Shown here in pieces: positions 37,158-46,418 of a DNA stretch of 64,000 nt; the first letter of the stretch is position 1, and the number at the start of each line of letters is the position of its first letter. The stretch spans positions 1,922,001 through 1,986,000 of the forward strand of contig NZ_AP018738.1 of assembly GCF_000974685.2 (NCBI RefSeq). Reading direction: 5' to 3'. This stretch comes from Ferriphaselus amnicola. GTDB lineage: Bacteria; Pseudomonadota; Gammaproteobacteria; Burkholderiales; Gallionellaceae. The position numbers were made by a program, and so were the translations under genes. The notes below the pieces were generated by a model. That model ran no database searches, had not been told where the DNA came from, and worked only from the letters and a program-made list of their open reading frames with translations.

Positions 37158-37327
37158 GATTAACTTTCTAGCTGAATACTTAGGGGCGCGCATTCTAGCA
37201 CAGCCACCCCTATGATTATTGTGTCAAATCTGTTAATTCGCCTCATTATCCTGTGATGTTCACGCGGTTGAAACTTTCTCTCGCCTTCTGTAGTCTTAGC
37301 TCCGCTGTTTAACCACTCGGAGGCACC

Positions 37328-38017
37328 ATGCACTACCAACCCATCACCGCAACGCAGACTGGCTCGTTTGTAGCCGACCAGAACAAGGTTCTGCGCAACA
37401 CCTACATGATGCTGGCGCTGACCATGATCCCCACGGTCATCGGCGCGTTCATCGGCACCTCGATCAATTTCTCGTTCATGGCCGAACACCCGATCATGTC
37501 CACACTGCTGATGTTCGGCGCGATGATGGGCATGTTGTTCGCCGTCACCGCCCTGCGCAACAGCGCTTGGGGCATCGTCGCCCTGCTCGGCTTCACCTTC
37601 GTCGCCGGCCTGCTGCTCGGCCCCATCCTTCAAGTCGCCTTGCACTTCAAGAACGGCGCGCAACTGGTCGGCATGGCCGCAGGCGGCACCGGCATCATCT
37701 TCGGCAGCTTGGCCACCATCGCCACCGTGACCAAGAAGGATTTCAGCTTCATGGGCAAGTTCCTGTTCATCGGACTGATCCTGCTGCTGGTCGCCTCGCT
37801 GGCCAACGTGTTCCTGCACATCCCCGCCCTGTCGCTGACCATCTCCGCGATGGCCGTGCTGATCTTCTCCGCTTACATCTTGTACGACGTGAGCCAGATC
37901 GTGCGCGGCGGTGAGACCAACTACCTGATGGCAACCTTGGCGCTGTACATGGACATCTACAACCTGTTCATCAACCTACTGAGCCTGCTGATGGCCTTCA
38001 CCGGCGAGCGCGACTAA
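37328..38017 (+). CDS. BAX inhibitor-1/YccA family membrane protein
   Basis: 229 residues with seven hydrophobic segments and little else. The C-terminal AMAVLIFSAYILYDVSQIVRGGETNYLMATLALYMDIYNLFINLL is the BI-1 signature, including the conserved aspartates. Bacterial members are inner-membrane proteins, some acting as calcium leak channels; the YccA branch interacts with FtsH. Which applies here is not clear. Monocistronic, with its own terminator. Confidence 0.93.
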   Translation: MHYQPITATQTGSFVADQNKVLRNTYMMLALTMIPTVIGAFIGTSINFSFMAEHPIMSTLLMFGAMMGMLFAVTALRNSAWGIVALLGFTFVAGLLLGPILQVALHFKNGAQLVGMAAGGTGIIFGSLATIATVTKKDFSFMGKFLFIGLILLLVASLANVFLHIPALSLTISAMAVLIFSAYILYDVSQIVRGGETNYLMATLALYMDIYNLFINLLSLLMAFTGERD

Positions 38018-38033
38018 GCTCTCACGCAATAGC

Positions 38034-38058
38034 AAAGGCGGCCGATGGCCGCCTTTTT
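38034..38058 (+). terminator. Rho-independent terminator after the BAX-inhibitor gene
   Basis: Ten-base perfect stem (AAAGGCGGCC / GGCCGCCTTT) with a 3-base loop and following T residues. Confidence 0.9.
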
Positions 38059-38085
38059 CATTTCACGAAACCACTGGAGATAATC

Positions 38086-38430
38086 TTGGAACTGACCACT
38101 TTCCTGCAACGCCTGAACGACACCCCGGAAACCATCGCCTTCGCCGACACCCTCGCCGTCATCGAAGCACTGTATGACTTCACCCCAACCGAATTCCGCA
38201 ACGGCGATCTACTCAACGAAGCCGGCAAGAACAACGGCTCCTGCAAGATCTTCTCCTTCGCCAAACTGCAAGGACTCACGCCAGCGCAAACCCTGCACTG
38301 CTTTGGCGACTACTACCGCAAAGACGTGCTCGAACACCCCGAAGCCACCGACCACCAGAACATCCGAAACTTCATGAACACTGGCTGGAAAGGTGTGGAG
38401 TTTATGGGCGAGACACTGAAGAAAAAGTAA
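38086..38430 (+). CDS. HopJ-like protein
   Basis: 114-residue protein resembling HopJ. The core FTPTEFRNGDLLNEAGKNNGSCKIFSFAKLQGL and FGDYYRKDVLEHPEATDHQNIRNFM is well conserved in that family. The name comes from a Pseudomonas effector, but the family is common in non-pathogens, so an effector role should not be assumed. It starts with TTG at 38086, with GGAG six bases upstream. Monocistronic. Confidence 0.85.
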   Translation: MELTTFLQRLNDTPETIAFADTLAVIEALYDFTPTEFRNGDLLNEAGKNNGSCKIFSFAKLQGLTPAQTLHCFGDYYRKDVLEHPEATDHQNIRNFMNTGWKGVEFMGETLKKK

Positions 38431-38456
38431 ACCGGGAAGCGATGAGTGATTTAGTA

Positions 38457-38487
38457 GCAACTTCCGCTTCCGACCCAAAGCAGACGT
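38457..38487. repeat. Dispersed short motif, copy 1
   Basis: GCAACTTCCGCTTCCGACCC-type sequence ending CAAAGCAGACGT. It resembles the motif at 38999-39029 (shared core: AAC-TCCGCTT-CAAAGCAG). It lies just after the HopJ-like gene. Confidence 0.5.
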
Positions 38488-38522
38488 GATCGAGTACATA
38501 AAACGCAGGACACTCTCTGGGG

Positions 38523-38915
38523 TTAGGCTTCATGCGATTTCCTGTAGATGAAACATGCAGCCCACACTCCAACAAGTCCACCGGATCCCACGCTGACAAG
38601 CTGAAGATGCATCCATAGCGCATGCCCGATGCCGAGTAGCGAGAATATCAAGCCTGAGAGGCCCGTGAAAAGAAATGTCCCCGTACAAACCTTCAATAAT
38701 CCAAGGGGAATCCAGGGATTGAGCCCCATACCAATGCAACGTACATCACTAGGTGGCGGCACCCATGTCATGAGATTTAATGTACCCAGCGAGACCCCGA
38801 CCGCCATTAGTGGGAACGCAATTAAGACGTCTTCAATCGTACCTATTTCTTCAGGTGCATTGATTGATATCACCAGTCCCCAATTGATACAGATGAATAG
38901 CCATATAACACGCAT
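38523..38915 (-). CDS. Hypothetical four-helix membrane protein
   Basis: Not recognised. 130 residues with four hydrophobic segments (about 3-18, 30-50, 72-95, 103-124). The N-terminus begins MRVIWLFICINWGLVISI, and there is no convincing ribosome-binding site. It is more AT-rich than its neighbours and stands alone, with a copy of a dispersed motif on each side and a hairpin upstream. It may have been acquired as a unit; that is inference. Confidence 0.55.
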   Translation of the reverse strand: MRVIWLFICINWGLVISINAPEEIGTIEDVLIAFPLMAVGVSLGTLNLMTWVPPPSDVRCIGMGLNPWIPLGLLKVCTGTFLFTGLSGLIFSLLGIGHALWMHLQLVSVGSGGLVGVWAACFIYRKSHEA

Positions 38916-38941
38916 ATTTTATGGCCTACCTGAAATTGATG

Positions 38942-38958
38942 GCCGCAACGCTTGCGGC
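38942..38958. repeat. Short hairpin upstream of the orphan membrane gene
   Basis: Perfect 7-base arms GCCGCAA / TTGCGGC with a 3-base loop. No T-run follows on either strand, so a terminator is unlikely. Confidence 0.5.
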
Positions 38959-38998
38959 GAGCTTATCAGATTCATTATGTTCATAAGGTGAAGAAAGA

Positions 38999-39029
38999 GA
39001 AACGTCCGCTTATGGCACAAAGCAGTCAT
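38999..39029. repeat. Dispersed short motif, copy 2
   Basis: GAAACGTCCGCTTATGGCAC followed by AAAGCAGTCAT. It has the same layout and most bases of the copy at 38457-38487 and lies on the other side of the orphan gene. Confidence 0.5.
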
Positions 39030-39062
39030 AACAAATTTCTTGTTCTAATGTCTGCGCTCTCG

Positions 39063-39113
39063 GGAGCAGCGGGTTGGCAAGCACCCACGGGCTATTTCGG
39101 TTTCCGCTGCTCC
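39063..39113. repeat. Inverted repeat at the end of the rhodanese gene
   Basis: Ten-base perfect arms (GGAGCAGCGG / CCGCTGCTCC) with a 31-base loop. It overlaps the last codons of the rhodanese gene. It could stop or stabilise that transcript, but there is no T-run. Confidence 0.45.
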
Positions 39114-39556
39114 GCCCGCAATCGCGGAGCGAGTCTTTCGTCGCCGCTATCCGCATCCACCGCGTTGCCCTCGCTGTCTTGTAGTGGCTGTTCGTAGTCG
39201 TTCCAGCCGCGCACGCCGGTTTTCAGCGACACTACGTTGACGTAGCCCATGCGTTGCAAGGTGTCGGCGGCGAGTACTGAGCGTTTGCCGGAGCGGCAGA
39301 TGACGACGATCTCTTGCTCGCGTCCGGCGGCCAACTCCGGTACGGTTTCGTCATAATCCCATTCGCAGGATTGTTCCAATATGCCACGCGGGACGTTGAT
39401 GGAGTTGGGGATGTGCAGCGAGGCGAATTCCGAGGGTTCGCGCACGTCTAGCAGGATGGGGCGATCACCCGCCGCTAACATTCGGCTCAAATCCCACGGC
39501 ATGATCTCGCGGACGCGCTGCAAGGCCTCCGCCACGATTCCATCGTATCCAACCAT
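39092..39556 (-). CDS. Rhodanese-like sulfurtransferase
   Basis: Single-domain protein of 154 residues. The rhodanese fold is clear (ILLDVREPSEFASLHIPNSINVPRG) and the active-site loop VICRSGKRS has the catalytic Cys87. A charged tail of about 25 residues follows the domain (DADSGDERLAPRLRAEQRKPK). Substrate unknown. It lies 12 bases behind fliE on the same strand; the link to flagella may only be positional. Confidence 0.9.
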   Translation of the reverse strand: MVGYDGIVAEALQRVREIMPWDLSRMLAAGDRPILLDVREPSEFASLHIPNSINVPRGILEQSCEWDYDETVPELAAGREQEIVVICRSGKRSVLAADTLQRMGYVNVVSLKTGVRGWNDYEQPLQDSEGNAVDADSGDERLAPRLRAEQRKPK

Positions 39557-39568
39557 TTACGCGCTCAC

Positions 39569-39895
39569 TTAGACTTGCATATTCATGATGTCATTGTAAG
39601 CGGCAACGACCTTGTTGCGCACTTGAACGGTCGTTTGAAACGCGACGCTGGCTTTTTGCATGGCGATCATGGTGTCGCTCAGGCTGACTTTGTCGTCGCC
39701 CAGCACAAATGCCTTCTGCATATCTTCGGAAACGTGCTGTCTGCTCGATACGCCATCCAGTTGTGCTTTGAGCGCGCTGGCGAAATTCACCTGCCCTGCG
39801 CCGCCGACACTTTGCGATGAGCCCACGCCGTTCTGCGACTGAGCCATGATGGTGCGCATCTGCGCCAGTAAATTATCCACACCTGAGACATTCAT
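39569..39895 (-). CDS. fliE: Flagellar hook-basal body complex protein FliE
   Basis: Connects the MS ring with the rod and is needed for export of rod proteins. 108 residues, with the FliE end SLSDTMIAMQKASVAFQTTVQVRNKVVAAYNDIMNMQV. ATG at 39895 gives the usual start MNVSGVDNLL; the ATG at 39949 adds an unconserved leader. It is divergent from fliF across about 150 bases, while in many species it precedes fliF on the same strand. Confidence 0.94.
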   Translation of the reverse strand: MNVSGVDNLLAQMRTIMAQSQNGVGSSQSVGGAGQVNFASALKAQLDGVSSRQHVSEDMQKAFVLGDDKVSLSDTMIAMQKASVAFQTTVQVRNKVVAAYNDIMNMQV

Positions 39896-40046
39896 GATGC
39901 ACCTCCATTTCTGATGGACGCACGATAGCAAGGACGATTCAATCGGCATTAAGCGAAAAGCCTGCGAATTCCACCGCTATTCCCATGAATGCAGTTGCGC
40001 TGTCTGAGGATAATGCGCAACAGGGAAATCAGGTTTGACTCACACC

Positions 40047-41744
40047 ATGGCGGATACAGACAACAACACAGCAACGCCCGGCTCGCCACTCACACAGGCG
40101 CTAGGCAGACTCTCCGGCTCACAAAAGATCGGACTGATGGTCGCCATCGCGGCCATCATCGCCATCGTCGCCGGCTCGGTAATGTGGGGGCAAACACCGG
40201 AATATCGCGTGCTCTACAGCAATCTATCCGACCGTGACGGCGGTGCCATCATCGAATCGTTGCAACAGATGAATGTGCCATACAAGTTCACCGAAGGCGG
40301 CGGTGCGGTGCTGGTTCCCGCCAACATGGTGCATGAGGCTCGCCTGAAACTGGCCTCGCAAGGCTTGCCCAAGGGCGGCAATGTCGGCTTTGAGCTGATG
40401 GAAAACCAGAAGTTCGGCACTAGCCAATTCCTCGAACAAGTGAATTACCAGCGCGCGTTAGAAGGCGAACTTGCGCGCTCGGTGCAGACATTAGCCTCGG
40501 TGCAAAGCGCCCGCGTGCATCTGGCCATTCCCAAGCCCACCGTGTTCGTCAAAGATCAACAGAAGCCTAGCGCCTCGGTGATCCTTTCCTTGAATGCTGG
40601 TCGCGCGCTGGATGCGGGACAAGTCAGCGCGATCGTCCATCTGATTTCCAGCAGCGTGCCAGAGATGTCGGCCAAGAGCGTCACGCTGGTAGATCAGAAC
40701 GGCACCCTGCTCTCGGCCATGCGCGAAAGCGGCACCGAAGTGCTGGATGCCAGTCAGCTCAAGTATCTGCGCCAGATCGAGCAGGATTACGTGAAGCGTA
40801 TTCAGGACATCATCATCCCGCTGGTCGGCGCGAACAATGTACGCGCCCAAGTCACCGCCGATCTGGATTTCTCGCAGTCTGAACAGACCGCCGAGAGCTA
40901 CGGCCCGAATCAGCCGCCGAATCAGGCCGCAGTACGCAGCCAACAATCCACCGAGTCGGTCAATACCAGCGGCGGCCCTTCCGGCGTGCCGGGTGCGCTA
41001 TCCAATCAGCCGCCCGTGCCGGCTACGGCTCCCATCGTCAATCCAGCGAGTGCTGTGGCTGGGAATTCCGCCACCAATAATACGCACAAGGAAGCAACGA
41101 CCAACTTCGAGGTTGATCGCACGATACGCCACACCAAGCTGCCCGTCGGCGCGATCAAGCGCATCTCGGTGGCCGTGGTCGTCAACCATCGTACGGTGAC
41201 CGACAAGAAGGGCAATCCTTCCACTCAACCGTTAAGCGACGAAGAGAAAGCGCAGATCACCGCCTTGGTGAAAGAAGCGATGGGCTATGACGCGAAGCGC
41301 GGCGACAGCTTGGAAGTCATCAACAGTGCCTTCAACGACGACAAAGAGGTCTTGCCTGATGTGCCGTTCTGGAAGCAACCCGGCATGCTGGACTTGGCGA
41401 AAGAGTTGCTGAAATATCTGCTGATCGCCGGTGTGATGCTGGCACTGATCTTCATGGTGATCCGACCTGCCTTCAAGAATCTTGCGCCTCCTCCTCCGCC
41501 CGAGCCTGCTGAGGGTGATGAAGAAGGTGAAGGCGGCACAGGTGAAGGCAACGCTGGCGAAGAGGGCCAAGGCGGTCATGGTGGGCATGGAGCCACTGGC
41601 GGTGAAGGTGGTTCCGGCGAAGCAGGATTCAGTCGCGGCACACCGTCCTATGAAAACCAGATTCAAGCAGTCAAACAACTCGCACAACAAGACCCGAAGA
41701 TTGTAGCTACCGTGGTCAAGGAATGGGTGAACGGCAATGAGTAA
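40047..41744 (+). CDS. fliF: Flagellar MS-ring protein FliF
   Basis: Forms the MS ring, the base for the motor and export gate. Membrane helix one is near residues 30-50 and helix two near 455-475. The ring-building motifs lie between (YRVLYSNLSDRDGGAIIESLQQMNVPYKF). The C-terminal FliG-binding helix is AVKQLAQQDPKIVATVVKEW. A Gly/Glu-rich stretch of about 45 residues lies between helix two and that helix. I prefer ATG at 40047; TTG at 40035 is possible. It opens the fliFGHIJKLMNOPQR run and overlaps fliG by 8 bases. Confidence 0.96.
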   Translation: MADTDNNTATPGSPLTQALGRLSGSQKIGLMVAIAAIIAIVAGSVMWGQTPEYRVLYSNLSDRDGGAIIESLQQMNVPYKFTEGGGAVLVPANMVHEARLKLASQGLPKGGNVGFELMENQKFGTSQFLEQVNYQRALEGELARSVQTLASVQSARVHLAIPKPTVFVKDQQKPSASVILSLNAGRALDAGQVSAIVHLISSSVPEMSAKSVTLVDQNGTLLSAMRESGTEVLDASQLKYLRQIEQDYVKRIQDIIIPLVGANNVRAQVTADLDFSQSEQTAESYGPNQPPNQAAVRSQQSTESVNTSGGPSGVPGALSNQPPVPATAPIVNPASAVAGNSATNNTHKEATTNFEVDRTIRHTKLPVGAIKRISVAVVVNHRTVTDKKGNPSTQPLSDEEKAQITALVKEAMGYDAKRGDSLEVINSAFNDDKEVLPDVPFWKQPGMLDLAKELLKYLLIAGVMLALIFMVIRPAFKNLAPPPPPEPAEGDEEGEGGTGEGNAGEEGQGGHGGHGATGGEGGSGEAGFSRGTPSYENQIQAVKQLAQQDPKIVATVVKEWVNGNE

Positions 41745-42732
41745 CGATGGAGCAACCAAGAGCGCCATCCTGCTAATGACGATGGGCGAAACCGAGGCCG
41801 CCGAGGTGCTGAAATTCCTCGGCCCCAAGGAAGTGCAAAAGATCAGCGCCGAGATGGTCAATCTGAAGAATCTGACGCACGAGCAGATCGCTGCCGTGTA
41901 CGAAGAGTTCATGACTATCGCAGCGACCAAGACCACCATCGGCATGGACTCCAACGACTATATCCGCAGCATGTTAGTCAAGGCATTGGGCGATGAGAAG
42001 GCCGCCGGCATTCTGGATCGCATCATGCAAAACAGCGATACCGCCGGCATTGAAAGCCTGAAGTGGATGGATGCTCCGTCCATCGTCGAGCTAATCGGCA
42101 ACGAGCATCCGCAGATCATCGCCACGATTCTGGTCCACCTAGAGCCCGATCAGGCCTCCTCGGTACTCGCGCTACTGACCGAGCGAACTCGCGGCGATGT
42201 GATGCTGCGTATCGCCACCCTAGATGGCGTGCAACCGGCCGCACTGCGCGAATTGAACGATGTGTTGTCTAAGCTGATGACCACCGGCGGCGCGGGCAAG
42301 AAGAGCATCAAGGGTGGCGTTCGCACCGCCGCAGAGATCCTCAATTACCTGGGTGCCACGCTGGAAGGACAGGTGCTCGACACCGTGCGCGGTCACGACC
42401 CCGACTTGGCGCAAAAGATCCAAGACGAAATGTTCGTGTTCGAGAATCTGCTGGAAGTGGACGATCGCGGCATCCAGCTCATCCTGCGCGAAGTGCAGTC
42501 CGAGACCCTGATTGTTGCACTCAAGGGCGCCAGCGAAGAGATGCGCACCAAGATCTTCAAGAATATGTCCTCTCGCGCCGCCGAGATGATGAAGGAAGAC
42601 CTAGAATCCAAGGGGCCGGTCAAACTCAGCGAAGTGGAAGCCAACCAGAAGGAAATCCTCAAGATCGTACGACGCCTGTCCGAGGAAGGTCAGATCGCAC
42701 TAGGCGGCAAGGGAGACGAGGCTTATGTCTAA
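41737..42732 (+). CDS. fliG: Flagellar motor switch protein FliG
   Basis: C-ring protein that contacts FliF, FliM and the stators. 331 residues with N, middle and C domains; the middle EHPQIIATILVHLEP segment binds FliM. The C-terminal torque helix carries the charged series KGASEEMRTKIFKNMSSRAAEMM. It overlaps fliF and fliH. Confidence 0.97.
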   Translation: MSNDGATKSAILLMTMGETEAAEVLKFLGPKEVQKISAEMVNLKNLTHEQIAAVYEEFMTIAATKTTIGMDSNDYIRSMLVKALGDEKAAGILDRIMQNSDTAGIESLKWMDAPSIVELIGNEHPQIIATILVHLEPDQASSVLALLTERTRGDVMLRIATLDGVQPAALRELNDVLSKLMTTGGAGKKSIKGGVRTAAEILNYLGATLEGQVLDTVRGHDPDLAQKIQDEMFVFENLLEVDDRGIQLILREVQSETLIVALKGASEEMRTKIFKNMSSRAAEMMKEDLESKGPVKLSEVEANQKEILKIVRRLSEEGQIALGGKGDEAYV

Positions 42733-43360
42733 TGAGCGCCTCACTGCTTGGCAACGCTGGGAACTGCCATCGTTCGACGTGCCCAAACCGGTGGTCGAAC
42801 CTGACTCGGTTCCCGTCGTCCTGCCCACAGCCTCAGAGCTAGAGGATATCCATCAGCAATCGCGCAATGAAGGCTATCAAGCCGGACATGCCGAGGGCTA
42901 TCAGGCCGGACATGCGGAAGGTCTGCAACGCGCGGCCGAAGATGCCGAGAAGTTGGGCAATTTGATGACTACGCTCGAAATCTCGCTGCGCGAGGCCGAT
43001 CAGGCTCTGGCACAAGAAGTGCTCGACCTCGCATTGGAAGTGGCTCGTCAGATGCTGCATCAAGCACTTACCGTGCAGCCCGAATTGATCCTCGGCGTGA
43101 TCCGTGAGGCGATCAACACCCTTCCCCATTTCGGCCAAACAGCCCATTTAGTGCTCTGCCCAGCCGATGCAGAACTGGTGCGCACCCAAATGGGCGACCA
43201 ACTCTCACATCTGGGCTGGAAGATCACTGAAGACACCCGCATTGAGCGCGGCAGTTGCCGCGTAGATACCGCCCAGAGCCAGATCGACGCCGGACTGGAT
43301 ACTCGCTGGCGGCGCATCGTCTCTTCTTTGGGGAGTGACTCGACATGGCTGGAAACGTAA
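42725..43360 (+). CDS. fliH: Flagellar export ATPase regulator FliH
   Basis: Stator-like partner that binds and controls the export ATPase FliI and delivers it to FliN and FlhA. 211 residues. The N-terminal half has two near-identical GYQAGHAE units (also a direct repeat in the DNA, about 42870-42919), the Gly-x3-Gly helix series typical of FliH. The C-terminal half ([31 protein letters not shown]) is the conserved FliI-binding region. It overlaps fliG by 8 and fliI by 16 bases. Confidence 0.92.
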   Translation: MSNERLTAWQRWELPSFDVPKPVVEPDSVPVVLPTASELEDIHQQSRNEGYQAGHAEGYQAGHAEGLQRAAEDAEKLGNLMTTLEISLREADQALAQEVLDLALEVARQMLHQALTVQPELILGVIREAINTLPHFGQTAHLVLCPADAELVRTQMGDQLSHLGWKITEDTRIERGSCRVDTAQSQIDAGLDTRWRRIVSSLGSDSTWLET

Positions 43361-44754
43361 GTCCTCATACCCGTCACTGGCTCAATTGCCTGCAAGACAG
43401 CCGCGAGGTGGTAACGCAGTGCAAGCCATTACAGCTCAGTGGCCGCTTGACCAAAGTCACCGGCATGGTGATGGAAGCCGTCGGCTTGCGGATGCCGGTA
43501 GGAAGCACCTGCGCTATCGAGCTGCCCAGCAACCGCATCGAAGCAGAGGTGGTTGGCTTCTCTGGCGACCGCTTGTTCCTGATGCCCGAGAACGATGTTC
43601 AAGGCTTGGTTCCTGGTGCGCGTGTCGTTCCCATCGAACCTTCGGCCATCATCACTTACGCGATCAAACGTCCCAAGCTTCGTCGTCGCGCCTCCGACCT
43701 CGCCCGCCACTTACCCGTGGGTAAGATGCTGTTGGGGCGAGTGGTCGATGGCGCGGGTCGTCCACTCGATTCACTCGGTCCACTGCTCGAAGAGGAAAGT
43801 GCCGCACTGCAAAGCCGCCCGATCAATCCGCTGGATCGGGCGCCGATCAAGGATGCTCTGGATGTCGGTGTACGCGCCATCAACAGCCTGCTCACTGTCG
43901 GTCGCGGCCAACGGATGGGTTTATTCGCTGGTTCAGGCGTAGGTAAAAGCGTGTTGCTCGGCATGATGGCGCGCTATACCAGCGCCGACGTGATCGTGGT
44001 CGGGCTGATCGGTGAACGCGGTCGCGAAGTCAAAGAGTTCATCACCGACATTCTGGGCAAGGAAGGTCTTAAGCGCTCGGTGGTCGTCGCTGCCCCTGCC
44101 GACACCAGCCCGCTGTTACGGATGCAAGGGGCGGCCTACGCCACCACCATCGCCGAGTATTTTCGAGACAAGGGTAAGAATGTATTGCTCATCATGGACT
44201 CGCTCACCCGTTACGCAATGGCTCAGCGTGAGATCGCCTTAGCCATCGGCGAGCCTCCCGCAACCAAAGGCTATCCACCCTCAGTGTTCGCCAAACTGCC
44301 GATGCTGGTGGAGCGCGCAGGCAACGGCGTGGAGGGTGGCGGCTCGATCACGGCGTTCTATACCGTGCTGACCGAAGGCGACGACCAGCAGGATCCGATC
44401 GCTGATAGTGCCCGCGCCATTCTCGACGGTCACGTCGTACTGTCTCGCCGTCTGGCCGAAGAAGGCCATTACCCGGCTATCGACATCGAAGCTTCGATCA
44501 GCCGCGCCATGAGCCACTTGGTCAGCCCCGAACATTTTGGCCAAGTGCAGCGCTTCAAGCAGATGTATGCGCATTATCAGCGCAACCATGATCTGATCAG
44601 CGTCGGCGCTTACGTCAACGGCAGCGACCCCTTGTTGGATCGCGCCATCGTGTTGCATCCACGCATGGAATCGTTCCTCAAGCAGGGCATGTTCGAGAGC
44701 GATCCTTTGGCGCACAGCATGGATCAATTCTCGTCACTCTTGGTTGAAGACTAG
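43345..44754 (+). CDS. fliI: Flagellum-specific ATP synthase FliI
   Basis: Export ATPase related to the F1 beta subunit; unfolds substrates and releases chaperones. 469 residues, Walker A AGSGVGKS at 195-202, followed by [18 protein letters not shown] and the [17 protein letters not shown]alker B strand. Its start overlaps fliH. Confidence 0.97.
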   Translation: MAGNVSPHTRHWLNCLQDSREVVTQCKPLQLSGRLTKVTGMVMEAVGLRMPVGSTCAIELPSNRIEAEVVGFSGDRLFLMPENDVQGLVPGARVVPIEPSAIITYAIKRPKLRRRASDLARHLPVGKMLLGRVVDGAGRPLDSLGPLLEEESAALQSRPINPLDRAPIKDALDVGVRAINSLLTVGRGQRMGLFAGSGVGKSVLLGMMARYTSADVIVVGLIGERGREVKEFITDILGKEGLKRSVVVAAPADTSPLLRMQGAAYATTIAEYFRDKGKNVLLIMDSLTRYAMAQREIALAIGEPPATKGYPPSVFAKLPMLVERAGNGVEGGGSITAFYTVLTEGDDQQDPIADSARAILDGHVVLSRRLAEEGHYPAIDIEASISRAMSHLVSPEHFGQVQRFKQMYAHYQRNHDLISVGAYVNGSDPLLDRAIVLHPRMESFLKQGMFESDPLAHSMDQFSSLLVED

Positions 44755-44764
44755 GTAACACAGT

Positions 44765-45223
44765 ATGACTAAGCCCTTCACATTGCAACCGTTGGTCAAT
44801 CTGGCACAACAGCGTAACGAGGCCGCCACCAAGCGGCTCGGCCAGCTCAATCAGCAGCAACAAACGGCGCAAGATAAGCTGGATGCGCTGCTGCTGTATC
44901 GCAAGGATTATCAGACCAAGTTTCAAGAGGCTGTAAAGAACGGTATCGAGCCAGCTGAGTTACGCAATTTTCAAGAATTCATCTATCGTTTGGACGAAGC
45001 CATCACGCAGCAGCGCCAAGTCACTAGCTACGCCGAGCGCTCAGTACAACACGGACGTGAGGATCTGATGAATGCTCAGGTCAAGATGAAGTCGTTCGAC
45101 ACGTTGGCTCAACGCCATATCGAAGAGGGCAAGCGACTTGAAGCAAAACTTGAACAGAAAGTGCAAGACGAGCATGCTGGCCGTCAGGCCGCTTATCAAA
45201 AACCGCACCCAGAAGGGGAATAG
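44765..45223 (+). CDS. fliJ: Flagellar export protein FliJ
   Basis: Coiled-coil stalk of the export ATPase. 152 residues, almost entirely helical and rich in Gln, Glu and Lys (LVNLAQQRNEAATKRLGQLNQ, LRNFQEFIYRLDEAITQQ), as expected for FliJ. It lies 10 bases behind fliI and 2 bases before fliK. Confidence 0.9.
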   Translation: MTKPFTLQPLVNLAQQRNEAATKRLGQLNQQQQTAQDKLDALLLYRKDYQTKFQEAVKNGIEPAELRNFQEFIYRLDEAITQQRQVTSYAERSVQHGREDLMNAQVKMKSFDTLAQRHIEEGKRLEAKLEQKVQDEHAGRQAAYQKPHPEGE

Positions 45224-45225
45224 CC

Positions 45226-46329
45226 ATGAACGCCGTCCTAGTTTCAGCACCCGCCGCGCAATCACACAAACCGTCCACACGCCCGAACGAGGAGAGCAAG
45301 AGCTCGCAACCGTTCGGCGCGGTTCTCTCTGGTCAAATTGCACATCAAGCAAACAAGGAAAGCAGCAAACCGAGCCATACCGATAAGCACGTGGCGCATA
45401 AGGAAAAGACCGAATCCAAAGCGAGCGACACCCAAGCGCCTGTCCCTGAAGGTGTGACCACCTTACCCGCAGATATGCTGGCGCAGCTCATCAAACAAGG
45501 TAAAGCGACTACCAATTCCGCTAGCGAAAGCGCAACAGCCAGCGGCGAGGCCATGACTGGCATCGCCGAGCAACTTGCCAGTGCCCAAGCAGGAGTCCGC
45601 AAAGAAACCAAAGGCACGACTGCTCCCGATTTCGCCGTGAGCGCCACCGAAGTCGGCGAGTCATCAACTATCGCGAAGCAACCTTTCATCGACGACTCTG
45701 CCCAGCTGACGGCACGAAAAGACACCGCAGCTGACGCTGGCATCCGCTTCGGCGCTGCACTCGACACAGCCAAGACGGCCATGCCTCTCGAACGTCCATT
45801 GCCTGAAATCAGCGCCCCCAACACCCCAGCAGTCACTTCCCAACCCGCCATGCTGAATCTCGCTCAGCAAACAATGGCAGCAGCCCCCACTCAGTTAGCT
45901 GTCACTACGCCAGTCGGCCGCAAAGACTGGGGGGATGACTTTGGCCAGAAAATCACTTGGCTGGCGACCAACAATCAGCAAACTGCAGAACTGCACCTGA
46001 ATCCGCCGCAGTTGGGGCCATTAGATGTCGTCATCAGCGTCAGCGGCGATCAAGCGACCGCCTTCTTCTCCTCGCCACACGCTGCCGTGCGTGATGCCGT
46101 GGAGCAGGCCATGCCTAAACTTCGTGAAATGATGGCCGATAACGGCATCACGCTGGGAAACGCCTCGGTGAACGATCAGGCGCGCGACTCGGCGCAGGAT
46201 GCTTACCAACGCAGCGGAAATGGTCGCACTGACAGCATTTCGGATAACATGGCGACCGGTGCGCAACAGCCAGTGGCTCTTGCCACACCGGTACGTCGTC
46301 ACAATGGTCTGCTGGACACGTTTGCCTGA
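45226..46329 (+). CDS. fliK: Flagellar hook-length control protein FliK
   Basis: Secreted ruler that sets hook length and switches export specificity. The first 230 residues are Ser/Thr/Lys/Glu-rich and variable, as usual. The C-terminal switch domain starts near 238 (WGDDFGQKITWLATNN) and has AELHLNPPQLGPLDVVISV and AMPKLREMMADNGI. 367 residues. It ends the fliF-fliK subgroup; an 89-base gap precedes fliL. Confidence 0.92.
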   Translation: MNAVLVSAPAAQSHKPSTRPNEESKSSQPFGAVLSGQIAHQANKESSKPSHTDKHVAHKEKTESKASDTQAPVPEGVTTLPADMLAQLIKQGKATTNSASESATASGEAMTGIAEQLASAQAGVRKETKGTTAPDFAVSATEVGESSTIAKQPFIDDSAQLTARKDTAADAGIRFGAALDTAKTAMPLERPLPEISAPNTPAVTSQPAMLNLAQQTMAAAPTQLAVTTPVGRKDWGDDFGQKITWLATNNQQTAELHLNPPQLGPLDVVISVSGDQATAFFSSPHAAVRDAVEQAMPKLREMMADNGITLGNASVNDQARDSAQDAYQRSGNGRTDSISDNMATGAQQPVALATPVRRHNGLLDTFA

Positions 46330-46418
46330 CTGGGAATAAGCGGGAAATCGTCGCGTTAATCAGATGATCCACCGCGACACACTTTACGATAATGAGAACC
46401 ATCTAATAGGAGCACGCA

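Noticed and set aside
37160..37819. 219-codon minus-strand frame opposite the BAX-inhibitor gene
   Set aside because: Its composition (Gln, Asp, His, Glu-rich without any motif) is that of an antisense reading of a membrane protein, and the plus-strand gene is clear.
38086..38430. HopJ-like gene as evidence of a type III virulence system
   Set aside because: The family is widespread in free-living bacteria, and no injectisome genes are in the window; the type III genes here are flagellar.
39896..40046. Sigma-54 promoter between fliE and fliF
   Set aside because: I looked for GG-N10-GC on both strands and found no acceptable TGGC/TTGC pair at the right spacing.
41232..41954. 240-codon minus-strand frame across the fliF-fliG junction
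   Set aside because: It spans two well-supported genes on the other strand and has no recognisable domain.
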